A DNA stretch of 64,000 bases from a bacterium (GCA_016125385.1 WGLV01000011.1:1-64000); one strand, 5' to 3'; shown: positions 40,974-51,363, numbered from the stretch's first letter. Notes: generated by a model from the sequence alone, not told the origin. Translations and numbers: made by a program.

Positions 40974-42770
40974 TCATGGAATCCGGTACAGATACAAAGC
41001 CGGTGTGATATACGCGTCGGGTTCGCGGGCCCGCAGCGGGGCGAGCATTTCGCTCCAGGGGAGAATGCTGACTCCCTGCAGCACGGTTGCGCTGATTACG
41101 TACGTTCCCGGTGGAAGCGGCTGGACCTCTCGTAATATCTGGTGTGGAACCTGATAGGCGTCTGGCAGCGTTTTGGGGCCAAAGTAAAACAGCGTGGGCT
41201 TGCCCAGATCGTGCTCGCGGATGTATCGCTTCAGAATGAGCAGGTCCTGCCCCCAGTCGAGATTGGAATCGACCGCGTAAAAACGCCCGTTGCGAGGTCC
41301 GCCGATCACTTCATTAAAGTAGGTCAGGTAGTGGGGATGAAGAGAAAGCGATTCAAACAGGCTCCATGCGATGAGCGCATAGAAAACCCACCGCGCGCCG
41401 GTTGACCGGGCCGGTGTGGAAAACCGGACGTCTGAATCGGGCTCGCCCGCGACGGCGTACGCCAGCGCTCCCGCGCAGGAGATCAGCAGGTAGGGCAACA
41501 CCGGCAACGCATGGCGATAACCAATCGCGGCGGTGTTGAACAGAATCAGGATGGTGAGATAGACGGCGGGAATGGTCAACAAAATCACCCATGCGGATCG
41601 TTCCAGCGTCACGCGGCGCGTGATAAGCAGCCAGGCGCCGGCGGCGAAGATCATCAGCAATGGGATGGGCGTCTTGATGAGAAACAGCACCGGGTAGTAT
41701 TCAGCGAACCCCCGGTACGAAAAACGCCCCATCAGATAACCGAGATGGCCTTCGTACAGAATACGCCGGGTGGCGAAAAATCCCTCCCAATGGCTGAACG
41801 CGGGCGTATAACGCGACAGAAACACCCAGAGCGGGTCATGAAGATCGTCGGGATCGAGCATCGTCTCGTCCTGCAGGCCCAGCGTGTAGATGCCCGACAG
41901 AAGCGGCAGCCGCATCGCTGACCACAGCGCGCTGTTTTTGGGCAAGGTTCCCTTAACCGAATCGCCGACTTCAAATCCATACCCGGCCCAGATGGTGAAA
42001 AATACGGCGGCGCAGACCACCGCAGTCATCGCCGATGCGATCGCGAAGCGCTGAAAGATCGCGGTGCATTGAGAAAGCCACTTCGGCGGATGAACGCAGG
42101 AAGGCTTTGGCAACACAGCGAAGATCACGAACAGCGCGGGCAATAACAATAATCCGGAGTGTTTGGAGAGCCACGCGAACCCCGCCGCCGCGCCGGCGGC
42201 GGCGAGCCGCTTCCATGACGGTCTTTTATAAAAGCGCCAGGTGAGCAGGCCGGTCAGCGTATAAAACGAGATGGTGGCGGCGTCCGTGGTGACAAGCCGG
42301 CCGTGAGCCATCAGGTTCGGTTCAAACGCGGCCAGCAGCAATACGCAAAACGCCGGGTGGAAGCCCCACAGTTCACGCGCCCAGAAAAACACGATTCCCA
42401 ATAGAAAAACAGACAGCGCGATCGATCCCATCCGGCCCGACATCAGCAGTTGATGAAAGTTTTCGGGATTCGCTTCCATCAGCCGGTCGCCGGAGCCGTT
42501 CCACAGCCCCTTATGCCAGCACTCGTTGTCGTAATCGAGCTGATAGTGGTTCATCGCGGCGGCGAAACCGGCGCAGATCACGTTCTGCAACGGGGGATCG
42601 ACGCGGGTGATGCGGAAGTCGCCGGTGGTGATGGCGTACAGGCCGCCCGCGAGATGGCTGAGTTCATCGACAGTGGCGCTTTTCTGGCTGGCGCTGTGAT
42701 AGAGAATCAGCGTGTGAGCGAGCAGGACGGCCGCGACCAGCGGCGCGCGTATCAGCGCGGCCCGATTCAT
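40974..42770 (-). CDS. GT39/PMT-like multi-pass glycosyltransferase
   Basis: A 598-residue membrane protein with about twelve transmembrane helices. The first luminal loop carries TVDELSHLAGGLYAITTGDFRITRVDPP, the Asp-Glu pair typical of the catalytic loop of GT-C fold dolichyl/undecaprenyl-phosphate-dependent transferases (ArnT/PMT/GT39). A conserved YFNEVIGGPRNGRFYAVDSNLDWGQDL motif near the C-terminus is common in bacterial GT39-like proteins. It likely transfers a sugar from a lipid carrier to lipid A, a protein or a polysaccharide. Its ATG overlaps the stop of the msbA-like gene by four bases, linking it to lipid export. Confidence 0.82.
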   Translation of the reverse strand: MNRAALIRAPLVAAVLLAHTLILYHSASQKSATVDELSHLAGGLYAITTGDFRITRVDPPLQNVICAGFAAAMNHYQLDYDNECWHKGLWNGSGDRLMEANPENFHQLLMSGRMGSIALSVFLLGIVFFWARELWGFHPAFCVLLLAAFEPNLMAHGRLVTTDAATISFYTLTGLLTWRFYKRPSWKRLAAAGAAAGFAWLSKHSGLLLLPALFVIFAVLPKPSCVHPPKWLSQCTAIFQRFAIASAMTAVVCAAVFFTIWAGYGFEVGDSVKGTLPKNSALWSAMRLPLLSGIYTLGLQDETMLDPDDLHDPLWVFLSRYTPAFSHWEGFFATRRILYEGHLGYLMGRFSYRGFAEYYPVLFLIKTPIPLLMIFAAGAWLLITRRVTLERSAWVILLTIPAVYLTILILFNTAAIGYRHALPVLPYLLISCAGALAYAVAGEPDSDVRFSTPARSTGARWVFYALIAWSLFESLSLHPHYLTYFNEVIGGPRNGRFYAVDSNLDWGQDLLILKRYIREHDLGKPTLFYFGPKTLPDAYQVPHQILREVQPLPPGTYVISATVLQGVSILPWSEMLAPLRAREPDAYITPALYLYRIP

Positions 42771-44623
42771 GACGGCGCGGCGGCGGAAGCCTGGTCTTCG
42801 AACTGTAGGCGATACAACCGCTGGTATAAGGCGCAGCGTTGCAACAGTTCGAGATGACGCCCCGAATCGACCACGCGGCCTTCATCCATGACCAGAATTC
42901 GATCGGCTTGCAGAATGGTGGAAAGGCGATGAGCGATGATAAAAGCGGTGCGGCCCCGCAGAAGTTTTTCCAGCGAGGCTTTAATGCGGCGCTCCGACTC
43001 GCTGTCGAGCGCGGAGGTCGCCTCGTCGAGAATCAGCACGGGCGCGTCGCGGAAAAAGGCGCGAGCGATGGCGACGCGTTGACACTGGCCGCCCGAGAGC
43101 GCGCCCCCTTCTTCATCGCCGATCACGGTCTGATAACCGTGGGGCAGATCCATGATAAATTCATGCGCGTACGCCGCGCGCGCCGCCTCGGCGACGCGGT
43201 CTTCATCTACGTCGGATTGACCGCAGGTGATGTTATTCCAGATCGAACCGGCGAAGACCGCCTGATCCTGCGGAACAAATGCGATCAACGAACGCAGGCC
43301 GGTCAAACTCATCTCGCGAAGGTCGACTCCATCAAAACGGATCGCTCCCGAGGTGGGGTCGTAAAAACGGGGGATAAGATTGACCAGCGTGGTCTTGCCC
43401 GCGCCGCTGGGGCCGACCAGCGCCACCTGTTCGCCTCGCCGCGCGGTAAACGACACGCCGGCGAGCACGGGCCGCTCTCCGTCGTAACTGAACGAGACGC
43501 CGTCAAATTCGATCGCGTCGCGCAATCCGGCGAGCTTCACGGGGGCGGCCGGTTCGGGGAGTTCGGCGTTTTCTTCCATCGCTTCAAAGACGCGCTCGGC
43601 GGCGGCGAAGCCGTGCTGCATCTCCTGAATGGTGCGTTCGATTCGGCGCAGGGGCTGATAGAGCGAAACCAGACCGCCGAGAAAAACCACGAAGTCCGAA
43701 GCGGGCATGGATTGCTGCACGAAAATCACCCACCCTCCCAGCAGCAGAATCACGCACACCGCCGCCACGCCGATCAGTTCATTAATGGGTGACGACATCG
43801 CCACGGCGCGCGCCTTGCGCAGCAGGGCGAGAAAATTGTCTTCCGTTTCACGATGAAATACGCTGCGCTGAGCGTCCTGCATGCCGTAAGCCTGCACGAC
43901 GCGAATCAGGCGGAAATGATCTTGCAGAAAGGCGCCGATGCGTGCGACGACGTCTTGCGCCTCGCGGCTGGCGCGGCGGTTTTTGCGCGCGAAATAGCGC
44001 ACGGTGAAGATCAGCAGCGGAATCACCAGCGCGTAGATCAGCGTCAGCGGCCAGTGAATCAACAGCAGCCCGATCACCAGAACCACGATCTGAAAGGGAT
44101 CGAGCAGCAGCTGGCTGAACGAATTGAATATGTTGACGCCGATCAGCCGGATGTCGGCGGTGAAGTACGACAACAACCCGCCGATCGGGCGGCGGGCGTA
44201 ATAGGCGGCGTTATAGCCGGTGATCTTGTCGTACAAGTCGCGCTGCAGATCGAGAATCACGCGATTGCCGATCCATTGAGTGACGTAGACCTGAGTGAAA
44301 CGGAACAGACAGCGAAGCGCGCTGATGAGGAAGAACAGAACGCACACCACCGCCAGCGTGCCAAGGCGGTTCCAGCGTACGAAGTATTCGATCGTCTGGT
44401 ATACCGGCGCCAGCAGAAAATCGAGCATTCCATTGCCCGCGCCGCGTGGCTGATCGAAGACCACCTCGACGATGGGCTTCAACATCGCCAGCGTGGCGAA
44501 CCCGGTCAACGCCACCAGCGCGCTGGCGGCGATCGCGAAATTCAACGCGGCGCGGTAGCGAGCCGCGCGGCGAATCAGTTCGCGGATCACATAACGGGTA
44601 TGGACGGTTTTTCGATCGGTCAT
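42767..44623 (-). CDS. MsbA-type lipid/multidrug ABC exporter (fused membrane and ATPase domains)
   Basis: A 618-residue half-transporter. Six transmembrane helices (about 25-330) are followed by an ATPase domain with Walker A GPSGAGKTTL, Q-loop FVPQDQ, signature LSGGQCQR, Walker B VLILDEATSALD and the H-loop AHRL. It works as a homodimer. The family includes MsbA (lipid A-core flippase) and related exporters. Coupling to a GT39-like lipid-linked sugar transferase and the LpxH gene elsewhere in the window favour a lipid A or lipid-linked glycan substrate. It heads a two-gene operon. Confidence 0.92.
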   Translation of the reverse strand: MTDRKTVHTRYVIRELIRRAARYRAALNFAIAASALVALTGFATLAMLKPIVEVVFDQPRGAGNGMLDFLLAPVYQTIEYFVRWNRLGTLAVVCVLFFLISALRCLFRFTQVYVTQWIGNRVILDLQRDLYDKITGYNAAYYARRPIGGLLSYFTADIRLIGVNIFNSFSQLLLDPFQIVVLVIGLLLIHWPLTLIYALVIPLLIFTVRYFARKNRRASREAQDVVARIGAFLQDHFRLIRVVQAYGMQDAQRSVFHRETEDNFLALLRKARAVAMSSPINELIGVAAVCVILLLGGWVIFVQQSMPASDFVVFLGGLVSLYQPLRRIERTIQEMQHGFAAAERVFEAMEENAELPEPAAPVKLAGLRDAIEFDGVSFSYDGERPVLAGVSFTARRGEQVALVGPSGAGKTTLVNLIPRFYDPTSGAIRFDGVDLREMSLTGLRSLIAFVPQDQAVFAGSIWNNITCGQSDVDEDRVAEAARAAYAHEFIMDLPHGYQTVIGDEEGGALSGGQCQRVAIARAFFRDAPVLILDEATSALDSESERRIKASLEKLLRGRTAFIIAHRLSTILQADRILVMDEGRVVDSGRHLELLQRCALYQRLYRLQFEDQASAAAPS

Positions 44624-44744
44624 GTCAACCAGACAGGCGCTGCGGTTTCAAGCCGGCGCGGCGCGGCCGCTGATTCGTAAATACGTAAGGCGCGCCGCTC
44701 TATTGTGCATGTTGTTTGAATTTGATGCGAGGCGTGGGGAACAA

Positions 44745-44772
44745 AAAAGGGGCGGCCGCGGCCGCCCCTTTT
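44745..44772 (-). terminator. Terminator of rho
   Basis: AAAAGGGGCGGC (44745-44756) and GCCGCCCCTTTT (44761-44772) form a perfect 12-bp stem around CGCG. On the minus strand it is followed by further T residues, ten bases after the rho stop. Confidence 0.93.
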
Positions 44773-44781
44773 CTCGTCTTG

Positions 44782-46323
44782 TTACATGCTCTGGTGAAGC
44801 GTCTGAAGAAACTCGTTGTTGTTCTTGGTTTTTCTCATCCGTTCGATGAGCAACTCGACGGCTTCGCTGGCGTTCATCTCGTTGAGCACCTTGCGCAGCA
44901 GCCAGACGCGTTCCAGCTCATCCTTATCGAGCAGCAACTCTTCCTTACGCGTCTTGGAACGGTTGATGTCGATGGACGGATAAATGCGGCGTTCGGCGAG
45001 TTTGCGGTCGAGGTGAAGTTCGAGGTTGCCGGTGCCTTTAAACTCTTCATAGATGACGTCGTCCATACGGCTGCCGGTATCGATAAGCGCGGTGGCCATG
45101 ATGCTGAGGCTGCCGCCCTCTTCGATGTTTCGCGCGGCGCCGAAAAAGCGCTTGGGCGGAATCAGCGCGCTGGAATCGATACCACCGGAGAGAATCTTGC
45201 CGCTGTGAGGCGCAACCTGGTTATAAGCGCGCGCCAGACGGGTGATCGAGTCGAGCAGAATGACGACGTCGTGACGGTATTCAACCAGGCGCTTTGCCTT
45301 TTCGATCACCATCTCGGCGACCTGAATGTGGCGATCCGGCGGCTCGTCAAAGGTGGATGATATGACCTCGCCCTTCACCGTACGCTTCATGTCGGTGACT
45401 TCTTCGGGGCGCTCGTCGATCAACAGCACGATGAGATAGGTCTCGGGGTTGTTGTGCGTGATGCTGTTGGCGAGTTCCTGCAGCAGCATGGTCTTGCCCG
45501 AGTTGGGCGGCGCGACGATCAGGGCGCGCTGGCCTTTGCCCATCGGCGTGATCAGGTCGATGATTCGTGAAGAAAGACGCTCGGACGACACTTCCATCTT
45601 GAAGCGTTCAAGCGGAAACAGGGGCGTGAGGTTATCGTAAAGGATTTTATCCTTGGCGGCCTCGGGAGGCTCGCCATTGATGCTGGTGACCTTCAGCAAC
45701 GCGAAGTAGCGTTCGCCTTCTTTGGGGGGGCGGATCACGCCGGTGACGGAATCGCCTTTGCGGAGTCCGAATCGGCGGATCTGGGACGGCGATACATAAA
45801 TGTCGTCTGGACCGGGCAGGTAGCAGTAATCGGCGCTGCGCAGAAAGCCAAAGCCTTCGGGCAGGGCTTCGAGTACGCCGGAACCTTCCATTTCGCCGGT
45901 GCTTTCCGGCTCATCTTTGGCGGCGTGTTCGAGAATCTTGTAAATGAGCTCCTGCTTGCGGAGACCGCTGACGCCCTCGATCTGCATCTCGTGCGCCATC
46001 TTGGTCAGGTCGGAGATGGTCAGCTTTTTCAGCGCCTCCATCTCGAGATGATGATGCTCTGACGAACCTGCCGCCGGCGATGAAGAAGCCGGGCGGTTCT
46101 CGGCCTGGCCGCGATCCGGGTTGGATCGATCGGGCGCGTTGTCGGGGCGTCTGCGGCTCTGGCTGTAGCGTTCGTTCATCTCGCGATGACTGTTGTTGCG
46201 CTCGGTGCGGTTATCATTGCGATCGTTCCGATCATTGCGGTCGTTACGGTCGTTTCTCCAACCGTTGCGGTCTTGCGGGCCTCGGCCCACGCGGGGTCTT
46301 CTTGATTGCGTCTTGGTCTCCAT
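44782..46323 (-). CDS. rho: Transcription termination factor Rho with long disordered N-terminal extension
   Basis: A 513-residue Rho, about 95 residues longer than E. coli Rho at the N-terminus. The extension (1-95) is low complexity with five RND units (residues 23-37) and Arg/Asn/Ser-rich sequence. The Rho N-terminal helical domain (about 95-140, [16 protein letters not shown]), the RNA-binding OB fold ([15 protein letters not shown]) and the RecA-like ATPase with Walker A APPNSGKT (271-278) follow. The catalytic core looks intact. Rho is the last gene of polA-coaE-rho, 31 bases after coaE, with RBS AAAGGA and a strong intrinsic terminator. Confidence 0.97.
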   Translation of the reverse strand: METKTQSRRPRVGRGPQDRNGWRNDRNDRNDRNDRNDNRTERNNSHREMNERYSQSRRRPDNAPDRSNPDRGQAENRPASSSPAAGSSEHHHLEMEALKKLTISDLTKMAHEMQIEGVSGLRKQELIYKILEHAAKDEPESTGEMEGSGVLEALPEGFGFLRSADYCYLPGPDDIYVSPSQIRRFGLRKGDSVTGVIRPPKEGERYFALLKVTSINGEPPEAAKDKILYDNLTPLFPLERFKMEVSSERLSSRIIDLITPMGKGQRALIVAPPNSGKTMLLQELANSITHNNPETYLIVLLIDERPEEVTDMKRTVKGEVISSTFDEPPDRHIQVAEMVIEKAKRLVEYRHDVVILLDSITRLARAYNQVAPHSGKILSGGIDSSALIPPKRFFGAARNIEEGGSLSIMATALIDTGSRMDDVIYEEFKGTGNLELHLDRKLAERRIYPSIDINRSKTRKEELLLDKDELERVWLLRKVLNEMNASEAVELLIERMRKTKNNNEFLQTLHQSM

Positions 46324-46354
46324 TTTCCTTTACTCTCTTGCTCTGAATTTTGCT

Positions 46355-47005
46355 TCAGGTCTTCATGAATTGGTCGACTCGGGCGTAGAGGCTTTCCAGC
46401 GAATCGTCGTTGGCGATCACCACGTCGGCCCGTTTGATTTTTTCTTCCTGACTCCATTGCGCGGCTTCACGCCGGGCGAACGCCTCGGCGCCGACTCCAC
46501 GCGATTTCGTATACCGTTCCCGCCGAAGGTCCAGCGGCGCGGTTACCACCGCCACGGCGTCGAATTCTTCCATATCGCCCCATTCAAAAATCAGGGCGGC
46601 GTCCACCACCAGCGGACCGAGCCGGTCTTCCGCGCGAAACCGCTCAATGCGAGCGCGGATGGCTTCGGTAATACGCGGGTGAACGATTCGATTGAGCGCT
46701 TCGAGCCGCTCGCGTGAATCAAACACGATCGCGCCCAGCCGCTTGCGGTCGATGTCTCCATCCGGCGTCAGAACCTCATCGCCGAACTCGGCGGCGATCT
46801 CACCGGTCACGGGCGAAGACGCGAGCAGCAGTTCATGCCCCAGCGCGTCGGCGTCGATCACCTCGGCGCCGTTTTGCGCCATGCGGCGGGCTACGGCGCT
46901 TTTGCCCGCGCCGGGGTTGCCGGTCAGGCCGATCACCGCGCGATCGGCGGAGCGCCCGGCGGGCGCGAACCGGCTCAGGCCCGCTCGTTCAAGCGACGTA
47001 TTCAT
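46355..47005 (-). CDS. coaE: Dephospho-CoA kinase
   Basis: A 216-residue enzyme of the last step of CoA synthesis (dephospho-CoA + ATP to CoA). P-loop GLTGNPGAGKS, the DADALGHELL substrate motif, VVDAALIFEWG and a lid region with RRERYTKSRG are typical. Its ATG at 47005 overlaps the polA stop by four bases (ATGA), so translation is coupled. The polA-coaE arrangement is seen in several bacterial phyla. Confidence 0.95.
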   Translation of the reverse strand: MNTSLERAGLSRFAPAGRSADRAVIGLTGNPGAGKSAVARRMAQNGAEVIDADALGHELLLASSPVTGEIAAEFGDEVLTPDGDIDRKRLGAIVFDSRERLEALNRIVHPRITEAIRARIERFRAEDRLGPLVVDAALIFEWGDMEEFDAVAVVTAPLDLRRERYTKSRGVGAEAFARREAAQWSQEEKIKRADVVIANDDSLESLYARVDQFMKT

Positions 47006-49674
47006 TTCAACGACGCCCAATCGCCGCCGATAGAGCATTCGACCGGCGTGGGAATATCCAGTTCGATCGCGTGTTCCATCAGTTCACGGCATTCCGCCGC
47101 GACCGCTTCGGCTTCGGCCTCGCGGGCCTCCAGCACCAGTTCGTCATGCACGGTCAACAGCGCGGCGGCGCGATCGGGGTTTTGGGCCAGATGGCGTCCC
47201 ACGTCGACCATCGCTTTCTTGAGCAGGTCGGCGGCCGAGCCCTGAATCGGCGCGTTGATGGCGGCGCGGCGCGCGTTATCGCGCTGCATGCGGTTCGGGT
47301 CTTTGACGCCCGGCGTTGGAACCCGCCGGCCCATCAGCGTCGTGATGTAGAGATGTTCCTCCGCGAATGAAACCGTTCGGTCCATATATCCCTGAACGAG
47401 TGGATAGCGTGAAAAATAGGCTTCAATGTATTCAACCGCTTCGCGGTCCGACACGCCGATGCGCCGCGCCAGGCCATACGGCGACATCCCGTAATTGAGG
47501 CCGAAATTAATTTCCTTCGCCTTGCGGCGCATATCGGGCGTCACTTCCTCCATCGCGACGTTGAAGATTTCCGAAGCGGTGCGGCGATGGATGTCCTGAT
47601 CGGCGCGAAAGGCCGAAAGCAGCCCGGGATCGCCCGACATATGCGCGAGTACGCGCAATTCAATCTGTGAATAATCCAGCGAAATGAGGCGAAAGCCTTC
47701 TCCGGCGATAAACGCCCTGCGCACGCGCCGGCCCAGATCCGTCCGAATGGGAATATTTTGAAGATTGGGATCGGTGCTCGATATGCGGCCCGTGTTCACC
47801 ACGGCCTGATTGTAGGACGTGTGAACCCGGCCGGTTTCCGGACGGATCAGCCTGGCAAGCGCGTCAAGATACGTGGATTTTATTTTCTGGCGATGGCGGT
47901 AATCCAGAATCTTTTGAGCGACGCCGACTCCGTCGGCGGCCAATTTCTCCAGCACGTCGGCCCGGGTGGAGCGGCTGCGGCCGGAGAGCAACTGTAAATC
48001 ATCATAGAGGATTTGCGCCATTTGCGAAGGGGAATTGAGATTAAACTCGCGTCCAACCGAGTCGAAGATTTCCCGTTGCAGCGCCGCCATCTCGGATTCG
48101 ATTTCATTCGACTGCGATTCCAGTATGGCGGGGTCGACCCGCACGCCGCGCCGCTCCATGGCGGCGAGTACCTCAACCAGCGGCGCCTCAATCTCGTGAT
48201 ACAGGCGCGCCGCGCCGTTTTCATCCAGCTTGTTCATCAGGATGGGGTTGATGCGGATGACGGCGTCGACGTCTTCGCAGGCGTAAGACGAAGCCCGTTC
48301 GATTTCGATTTCGGTCATGCATTTCTGCGCTTTTTTGTCCGCGCCGATGAGATCGGTAATGGGCGTCATGCGCATGGGGGTGAAGGTTTCAACCAGGGCG
48401 TCCAGCTTATGGGTGTTGCGGTCGGGCTGAGCGAGATAGGACGCGATCAGAGTGTCGCCTGTAACGGGCCGGACCTCAAAACCTTCATTCTGCAGGATGT
48501 GAAGATCGAATTTGAAATTGTGAGCGATTTTTTGAATGGATTCGTTCTGGAGGATTTCATTCAGGAGAGGACGGGCGTCGTCCAGCGGCATGTTCTTCCC
48601 CAGATCGTGCCTGAAGGGAATATACCACCCCTGTTTGGGCCGGATGGAAAGCGACAGCCCCACCATACGCGCGGCGAGGTCGTCAAGCGAATCGGTTTCG
48701 GTATCGACGGCGCAAAGCCCGGCCTGTTTGATTTCATCGACGGCGGCGCGCAGCGCGTCGATGCCGTCGAGCGTCTGGTAATCGAGTTCATCGGGCGATT
48801 CGGTTTCCGCTTCCGGCTGATACTCTTTCGACAGCCCGCGGAATTCCATTTCGTTGAAAAAATCGTATAACGCGCGTTCATCGATTGGCGCGGCCTTGAA
48901 GAAATCGTCTGAAAGCTCGAACGGAGATTCGGAATTGAGAATAAACAGTTCGCGGGAGAGGAAGGCGTTGTCACGGCCGGCGATCAGGTTTTCGAGGCGT
49001 TTTTTGCCTTTGATCTTGTCCAGATTTTCGTACAGAGTCTCCAGAGTCTGAAACTGTTTGATCAGGTCGACGGCGGTCTTTTCGCCCACGCCGGCCACGC
49101 CGGGAATGTTATCGATGGAGTCGCCCATCAAAGCGAAGACGTCGATCAGGCGCTCGGGCGTCACCCCGTAGCGGGCTTCGACCTCGGCTGGGCCGTACAT
49201 CTGGTTGGGCTGATTTCTCATGGGTGACAGCCGCAGAATGGAGATTGAATCGTTGGCCAGTTGAAGCAGATCTTTATCGCCGGAAACAATCACGGATTCA
49301 CGGCCCCGGCTCTGGAGCCAGACCGCCATCGCGGCGAGCAGATCGTCCGCCTCATACCCCGGCGCTTCGACGCCGCGCAACCCCATCAGCCCGGTAACTT
49401 GTTTAATCAGCGGCACCTGGGCGCGCAGTTCTTCGGGCGGCGCGTCGCGGTTGGCTTTATACAGGGGGTATCGCTCTTCGCGAAACGTCGGCTCTGACCG
49501 GTCGAAAGCCACCGCCATTTCTTCCGCGCCGTATTCCTTCATCAGGCTCCGCAACGTCATGACGTAGCCGTACAGCGCGTTGGTGGGGAATCCATCGGAG
49601 CGGCGCAGATCGCGAATCGCATGGAACGACCTGAAAAAGATGGAACTTCCATCAATGAGAAATACTTTGCTCAT
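47002..49674 (-). CDS. polA: DNA polymerase I
   Basis: An 890-residue polymerase with all three modules: an N-terminal 5'-3' exonuclease (about 1-290, FLIDGSSIFFRSFHAI, EADDLLAAMA), a 3'-5' proofreading exonuclease (about 310-480) with the catalytic DTETDS motif still intact, and a C-terminal family A polymerase (motif A SLDYSQIELRV, O-helix RRKAKEINFGLNYGM, motif C VHDELVLE). It is therefore proofreading-competent, unlike the versions with a degraded exonuclease. It is the first gene of the polA-coaE-rho operon. A TACAAT-like -10 on the minus strand lies near 49710. Confidence 0.98.
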   Translation of the reverse strand: MSKVFLIDGSSIFFRSFHAIRDLRRSDGFPTNALYGYVMTLRSLMKEYGAEEMAVAFDRSEPTFREERYPLYKANRDAPPEELRAQVPLIKQVTGLMGLRGVEAPGYEADDLLAAMAVWLQSRGRESVIVSGDKDLLQLANDSISILRLSPMRNQPNQMYGPAEVEARYGVTPERLIDVFALMGDSIDNIPGVAGVGEKTAVDLIKQFQTLETLYENLDKIKGKKRLENLIAGRDNAFLSRELFILNSESPFELSDDFFKAAPIDERALYDFFNEMEFRGLSKEYQPEAETESPDELDYQTLDGIDALRAAVDEIKQAGLCAVDTETDSLDDLAARMVGLSLSIRPKQGWYIPFRHDLGKNMPLDDARPLLNEILQNESIQKIAHNFKFDLHILQNEGFEVRPVTGDTLIASYLAQPDRNTHKLDALVETFTPMRMTPITDLIGADKKAQKCMTEIEIERASSYACEDVDAVIRINPILMNKLDENGAARLYHEIEAPLVEVLAAMERRGVRVDPAILESQSNEIESEMAALQREIFDSVGREFNLNSPSQMAQILYDDLQLLSGRSRSTRADVLEKLAADGVGVAQKILDYRHRQKIKSTYLDALARLIRPETGRVHTSYNQAVVNTGRISSTDPNLQNIPIRTDLGRRVRRAFIAGEGFRLISLDYSQIELRVLAHMSGDPGLLSAFRADQDIHRRTASEIFNVAMEEVTPDMRRKAKEINFGLNYGMSPYGLARRIGVSDREAVEYIEAYFSRYPLVQGYMDRTVSFAEEHLYITTLMGRRVPTPGVKDPNRMQRDNARRAAINAPIQGSAADLLKKAMVDVGRHLAQNPDRAAALLTVHDELVLEAREAEAEAVAAECRELMEHAIELDIPTPVECSIGGDWASLK

Positions 49675-50313
49675 GCTTTCACTGCGTGATTCTTTTGTAG
49701 AGAGATTTGATTGTATCGATATGAACCAAGGCCGCCGGGAGTGGCGGGCATCCAGACATTCATGTTTATGTCAGCGCGAGTTTTCTTAAACAGCCGCCAG
49801 CCCAATGCGCGGCGAACATGGCTCTCGCACTTCGCGCGCAAAATCAGCCAACGATCGTTCGGATTTCAAATATCGTGGAAACATCCCCCAAACGCATGAG
49901 GCGGGCGGTCAAACCGAAGCGAAAAAAACGAAACGCTCCAGGCGGAAAGACGAACCTGCCCGTCAAGGCCGTGTATCGTTTACCCAAACCGAAAGGAAAA
50001 TCGTTTCAACCGGGACCGGACTCTTTCATCGACGGATTGTACGGTGAGGAGGCGATCTCGGCTTGCCGGGGTGAGGATGTCACAAGAAATGTACTACGGA
50101 ATACGCACTAATTCTATCTTCATTCCACACAAATGACAAGGGAATTTTTCATATCCGGTTTTATCACGCTCGATGCGGGGCTGAAAACCCGTCTCCCGAA
50201 GCGAAAGAAGACTCGCGCCGCGTGGTTTTTTGTCCTACAATGTGAGGAACCTCTGAACATGGTTCCATTGTTCAATCCCTCCGCCCTCCACGTTTCGCGG
50301 GCCTGGAAGAGAT
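49675..50313. other. 639-base intergenic region between divergent polA and the cNMP-binding gene
   Basis: Carries the polA promoter region at its left end. A plus-strand frame at 49896-50111 has a plausible codon pattern and is listed separately with low confidence. No repeat or RNA gene is evident. The region near 50130-50260 is AT-richer and should contain the promoter of the gene at 50314. Confidence 0.4.
49896..50111 (+). CDS. Doubtful small Lys/Arg-rich protein
   Basis: A 71-codon frame encoding a very basic N-terminus (MRRAVKPKRKKRNAPGGKTN) and a more balanced C-terminus (FIDGLYGEEAISACRGEDV). Codon choice is like that of neighbours, but no ribosome-binding site precedes the ATG and an upstream in-frame start is possible. 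I recognise no family. It may be spurious. Confidence 0.28.
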   Translation: MRRAVKPKRKKRNAPGGKTNLPVKAVYRLPKPKGKSFQPGPDSFIDGLYGEEAISACRGEDVTRNVLRNTH

Positions 50314-51306
50314 ATGCCTGACGCATCCTTCGGAGATTTATCGAGAGACGTCGTACGCGCCGCCAAAGGCACCGTTCTCATGAGGCAGGACGAGATCGGA
50401 AAATGCGCTTATTTCGTGGTGGAGGGCCGGCTGATCGTCGAGCGCGAAGAAAACGGGTCCAGCATGATTCTCGCTGAAATCGGTCCACGCGATCTGGTGG
50501 GCGAGCTCGCGATTCTCGATGACGCGCCGCGCTCGGCGACGGTGATCGTCGCCGAAGACGCCCTGCTTATCCCTCTCAATAAACACCGCATCCGTTCGAT
50601 TATCCGGCGGTCGCCCAACATCGCCGAGTTGATTTTAAAACTGTTGAGCGCAAAACTGCGCAATACGCATCACCTGCTGACCAAGCATATCGACCTGTCG
50701 AACGCGACGATGTGGCTGAAGATCGGCTCGCTGCTCAGTTTGTGCGCTCGCGCCGAACAGAACCCGCAGGCGCGCATGGCGGCGTTTTATCAGCAGCTCA
50801 CCCAGACGCTGGATGCGCCGCCCGATTCGGTGATTCCCATCCTGCAGCGGTTGGAGAAAACCCGGCTGATCAAGTCGAACGGCGATCAACTCACGGCGGT
50901 GAACGTCGATCAGATTGAGCCGGTGATGTATCAGTTGAAGGAAGAATTCGTGAACGAGGAGATTCCCGAGCCGACTCTGGCGAAGGAATTCAAGGCAATC
51001 GAGGTGATTCTCCACAACTGCCGCCCCGACCCGCCCGGCGCGCCCCGCATGCCGATTTCGCGCCAGGATCTGGCGGGCGTACTGTTATACTCGAACCTGT
51101 GGTCAAAGCTGCACCCGACTTGGCAGGAACAACGGGTCGATAATATGATCGACACGCTGATCGATGTGGGGCTTGTCGAAACCAATTCGCAAGACCCGGA
51201 CTCATTCACGCTCGATCTGGAAATGATGCGGCATTTCCCTAAACCGGAAAAAGAACTGGCGATCGCCGAGTTCGTCAAATCGTCGCTTCTCGACATCCAT
51301 CGATGA
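50314..51306 (+). CDS. Cyclic-nucleotide-binding-domain protein
   Basis: A 330-residue cytoplasmic protein. An N-terminal cNMP-binding domain (residues ~10-120) has an intact phosphate-binding cassette GELAILDDAPRSATV, where Glu and Arg contact the ribose-phosphate. The ~200 C-terminal residues contain helical and winged-helix-like segments (FYQQLTQTLDAPPDSVIPIL, LEKTRLIKSNGDQL), but the classical Crp-type recognition helix is not obvious. It could be a divergent Crp/Fnr regulator or a signalling protein. The gene is followed by the Gly-rich secreted protein gene, which has its own promoter. Confidence 0.8.
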   Translation: MPDASFGDLSRDVVRAAKGTVLMRQDEIGKCAYFVVEGRLIVEREENGSSMILAEIGPRDLVGELAILDDAPRSATVIVAEDALLIPLNKHRIRSIIRRSPNIAELILKLLSAKLRNTHHLLTKHIDLSNATMWLKIGSLLSLCARAEQNPQARMAAFYQQLTQTLDAPPDSVIPILQRLEKTRLIKSNGDQLTAVNVDQIEPVMYQLKEEFVNEEIPEPTLAKEFKAIEVILHNCRPDPPGAPRMPISRQDLAGVLLYSNLWSKLHPTWQEQRVDNMIDTLIDVGLVETNSQDPDSFTLDLEMMRHFPKPEKELAIAEFVKSSLLDIHR

Positions 51307-51333
51307 GAAGTCGGGTGGAACGAGCGACTTTCC

Positions 51334-51363
51334 TTGACGCGCGGGAAGCGGTTTTACTATAAT
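51334..51363 (+). promoter_or_regulatory. Sigma-70 promoter of the Gly-rich secreted protein gene
   Basis: TTGACG (51334-51339), 18 bases, TATAAT (51358-51363), about 55 bases upstream of the ATG at 51419. The -10 is consensus and the -35 has one mismatch. Confidence 0.8.
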
